Below the pieces are notes generated by a model. That model was not told the origin of the DNA, ran no database searches, and worked only from the letters and a program-made list of their open reading frames with translations. The position numbers and the translations under genes are program-made. From NCBI GenBank assembly GCA_900696595.1, contig CAADGT010000042.1:1-34597 (forward strand): a DNA stretch of 34,597 bases, in the 5' to 3' direction. The stretch comes from an uncultured Chloroflexota bacterium. Lineage in GTDB: Bacteria > Chloroflexota > Anaerolineae > Anaerolineales > Villigracilaceae. Each line of letters begins with the position of its first letter. Positions within the stretch are counted from its first letter, which is position 1. This document shows, one piece after another, positions 32,954 to 34,597 of this stretch.

Positions 32954-34018
32954 ATGTCATCCAACAAAATTCTAGTCATCGGCGGCGGACCTGCGGGGTT
33001 GGAAGCGGCGCGGTCTGCGGCGGAACTCGGCGGGGAAGTCATTCTCATCGAAAAGCGCGAACGCTTGGGCGGGACGCCCGACCGCGAGAACTATGCCAAA
33101 CTCACCCATCACTGGCGTGACGCGTCGGAAGCAATGGGCGAACTCGCGTCGGCTGTCACCAGCAACGCCAATGTGCAAGTGAAGTATCAAGCCGAAGTGA
33201 AGGGAATGTCTGGGAGCGCTGGCAACTTTGAAGTCCAGATTGAAGCGGGCGGCAACGCCGAGTCCCTCAATGTGAGCGCGGTCATCATCGCCACAGGCTT
33301 CCAGCATTTCGATCCAGGTCGCGCCACGCAATACTACAACTATTATTCCTTTCCCGATGTGATTACGTTGACCGATCTCGAAAAGATGTTGAAGGAACAC
33401 AACGTCGTGCGTCCGTCGAATGGACAGGCGCCGAAGAAAATCGCGTTCATTCAATGTGTGGGTTCGCGTGATCGCCAGATTGGAAACGAATATTGCTCAA
33501 AGGTTTGTTGCGGCATTGCCAGCAAACAGGCCATCGAGTTGCGCGAGCAACTGCCCGACAGCAGGGTGATGATTTTTTATATTGACATGCGCATGTATGG
33601 TTATTGGGAAAATGAAATTTATTGGAAGGCGCAGGAACAACACAAAGTCAATTATGTGAAGGGCGTGATCAGCGAAGTGTTGCAGAAGGGCGATCAACTT
33701 TTGATTCGCGGCGAAGACACCACAATGAGTCGCCCGATGGAAGTGACGATGGATATGGTTGTGCTTTCGGTCGGCATGGAGCCGAGCGCAGGCACGCGCG
33801 CCATCGCGCAAACGCTTGGCGTGCAACAAAATAAATATGGCTTCATCGAAGCGGGCGGCGCGGGCGGTCTCGATACCGTCGCAACTTCCGTCCCTGGCAT
33901 TTTCGTCGCGGGCGCGGCGGCGGGCCCTGCGGATTTGAACGACTCGATTTCGATGGCGGGGTTGGCTGCTGCCCGCGCGATGTCGTTGGTCAAGGCGCAA
34001 TTAGTAATTGGTAAATAG
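32954..34018 (+). CDS. hdrA: HdrA-like flavoprotein subunit (short, sHdr type)
   Basis: A 354-aa FAD-binding subunit. VIGGGPAGLEAARSA (8-22) is the dinucleotide-binding start. The diagnostic HdrA signature IQCVGSRD then YCSKVCCGIAS gives C168, C181, C185 and C186, and a late FVAGAAAGPADLNDSISMA binds the flavin. It has none of the extra ferredoxin domains or the thioredoxin reductase-like insertion of methanogen or sulfate-reducer HdrA, matching the short sHdrA form. The ribosome-binding site GGAGGA is good. The last residues (QLVIGK) and the stop are encoded by TAATTGG repeat DNA, so the C-terminus appears rebuilt by the repeat. Confidence 0.93.
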   Translation: MSSNKILVIGGGPAGLEAARSAAELGGEVILIEKRERLGGTPDRENYAKLTHHWRDASEAMGELASAVTSNANVQVKYQAEVKGMSGSAGNFEVQIEAGGNAESLNVSAVIIATGFQHFDPGRATQYYNYYSFPDVITLTDLEKMLKEHNVVRPSNGQAPKKIAFIQCVGSRDRQIGNEYCSKVCCGIASKQAIELREQLPDSRVMIFYIDMRMYGYWENEIYWKAQEQHKVNYVKGVISEVLQKGDQLLIRGEDTTMSRPMEVTMDMVVLSVGMEPSAGTRAIAQTLGVQQNKYGFIEAGGAGGLDTVATSVPGIFVAGAAAGPADLNDSISMAGLAAARAMSLVKAQLVIGK

Positions 34019-34040
34019 TAATTACCAATCACCATTTACC
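34001..34040. repeat. TAATTGG hairpin at the 3' end of hdrA
   Basis: TTAGTAATTGGTAAATAG then TAATTACCAATCACCATTTACC forms a short inverted pair. It overlaps the hdrA stop (34016-34018) and ends one base before the next ATG at 34041, leaving no ribosome-binding site in view. Confidence 0.8.
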
Positions 34041-34597
34041 ATGTTACCTCAGCGACAGAGTCACATCATCAAACAGAAGACGGGACCCGACGACCCCGAA
34101 CTGCAAAGCAATTTGCAGGAGGCGTTGGGACAAGTCGCGCCTGAGGATGTGATCGCGATAGCAGATGAATTGGCGGAACGTCACGCCCGCCTCTTTCGTG
34201 GACTTGAAACTGATTCAGTTTCTTTAGCCTCTTCCTTCGCTGACATCGCTTCCGCTGTCGCGCACACCAAAGCGAACGCGCGCACAATTACCAATACCTT
34301 TGCGCAAAGCGACTTCGCCATCTTTAACCAATTACTAAAAGGCGAAGCGCCCGCCTCTGCGCGGGTGGCGAACTTCGTTGAAAAGTTGAACGCGCTCGAT
34401 ACCAGACTCGCGCTCGAACTCGCCACTGGACTTTTACACAACACCTCCCCCTCCCAACACTGGCTGTGGGCTCGCTGGCTGTGGGATCCCACCGTCGGCA
34501 CGGGCATTCTGCCGTTGCTGGCGGGTAGTATCCACAATCTAATCGCGGACAATCTCGCGGATGGATATGCCCGAGTCGGCGCGGTGACGGCGATGAG
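34041..34597 (+). CDS. Unknown protein in the sHdr 'Hyp' position, 3' end missing
   Basis: The frame from the ATG at 34041 stays open to the window edge (185 codons). I do not recognise the family. The visible part is mostly α-helical and charged: QSHIIKQKTGPDDPELQS, then EDVIAIADELAERHARLFRG, Ala/Ser-rich helices (SLASSFADIASAVAHTKANA), and a tryptophan-rich stretch (SQHWLWARWLWDPT). No cysteines are seen in it. In classical sHdr clusters the order is C1-B1-A-Hyp-C2-B2; this gene stands where Hyp would be. That positional match is the only evidence for the role. Confidence 0.6.
   Translation, partial: MLPQRQSHIIKQKTGPDDPELQSNLQEALGQVAPEDVIAIADELAERHARLFRGLETDSVSLASSFADIASAVAHTKANARTITNTFAQSDFAIFNQLLKGEAPASARVANFVEKLNALDTRLALELATGLLHNTSPSQHWLWARWLWDPTVGTGILPLLAGSIHNLIADNLADGYARVGAVTAM

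Noticed and set aside
30814..34018. Methanogen- or sulfate-reducer-type Hdr complex (with Mvh, Flx or Qmo)
   Set aside because: HdrA is short and lacks ferredoxin domains, there is no hydrogenase or FlxABCD gene, and TusA, DsrE and a lipoyl carrier are adjacent.

Overview
The window looks like a GC-rich chromosome segment from a member of the Chloroflexota, most likely class Anaerolineae. The grounds are the gene repertoire, an NBR1-Ig-like lipoprotein, large GT-C-type membrane proteins next to two-component genes, and many short dispersed repeats. This is an inference from style, not from a marker gene. No rRNA, tRNA, CRISPR array or transposase was found. No gene-free stretch exceeds 300 bases.

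Region A (1-9493, all minus strand) is one tightly packed polysaccharide operon. Reading from its promoter it runs: winged-helix regulator, wbpB-, wbpD- and wbpE-like genes for a 2,3-diamino-sugar nucleotide, wzm and wzt (ABC export), a GT-B glycosyltransferase, then neuB, neuC and neuA (nonulosonic/sialic acid synthesis and CMP activation). neuA is cut by the window edge. The regulator gene has a recognisable promoter overlapped by a 27-bp imperfect palindrome, a good candidate for an autoregulatory operator.

Region B (9595-19190, minus strand) is a second envelope cluster: GT4, three large multi-spanning membrane proteins, a flippase-like protein, a GT2 polyprenyl-phosphate glycosyltransferase and GDP-mannose 4,6-dehydratase. 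gmd ends at a terminator-like hairpin. Two of the membrane-protein genes carry dispersed-repeat sequence in frame inside the coding region.

Region C (19294-28262) is mostly signalling. A pseudo-receiver/PAS/histidine kinase and a pseudo-receiver/GAF protein form a pair in which neither receiver has a phosphoacceptor Asp. They are followed on the plus strand by a GT2, a 754-aa protein resembling a degenerate DNA methyltransferase, and a lipoprotein. An intact NarL-type sensor kinase/response regulator pair lies on the minus strand.

Region D (28412-34597, plus strand) is the most interesting part. It runs TusA, two DsrE-family proteins, a GcvH-like lipoyl-carrier protein (LbpA type), a small thioredoxin-like protein, HdrC, HdrB, a short HdrA, and a cut-off unknown gene. 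This is the layout of the sulfur-oxidising heterodisulfide reductase-like (sHdr) system, in which TusA/DsrE relay sulfane sulfur to an Hdr-like complex that works with a lipoylated carrier. Departures from textbook Hdr include incomplete CCG motifs in HdrB, a compressed second cluster motif in HdrC, a CxxC tail on the lipoyl protein and the inserted thioredoxin-like gene. Most gaps in this cluster contain short-unit repeats or hairpins. The NarL kinase gene is divergent from tusA across a palindrome-bearing intergenic region, so it may control the cluster.
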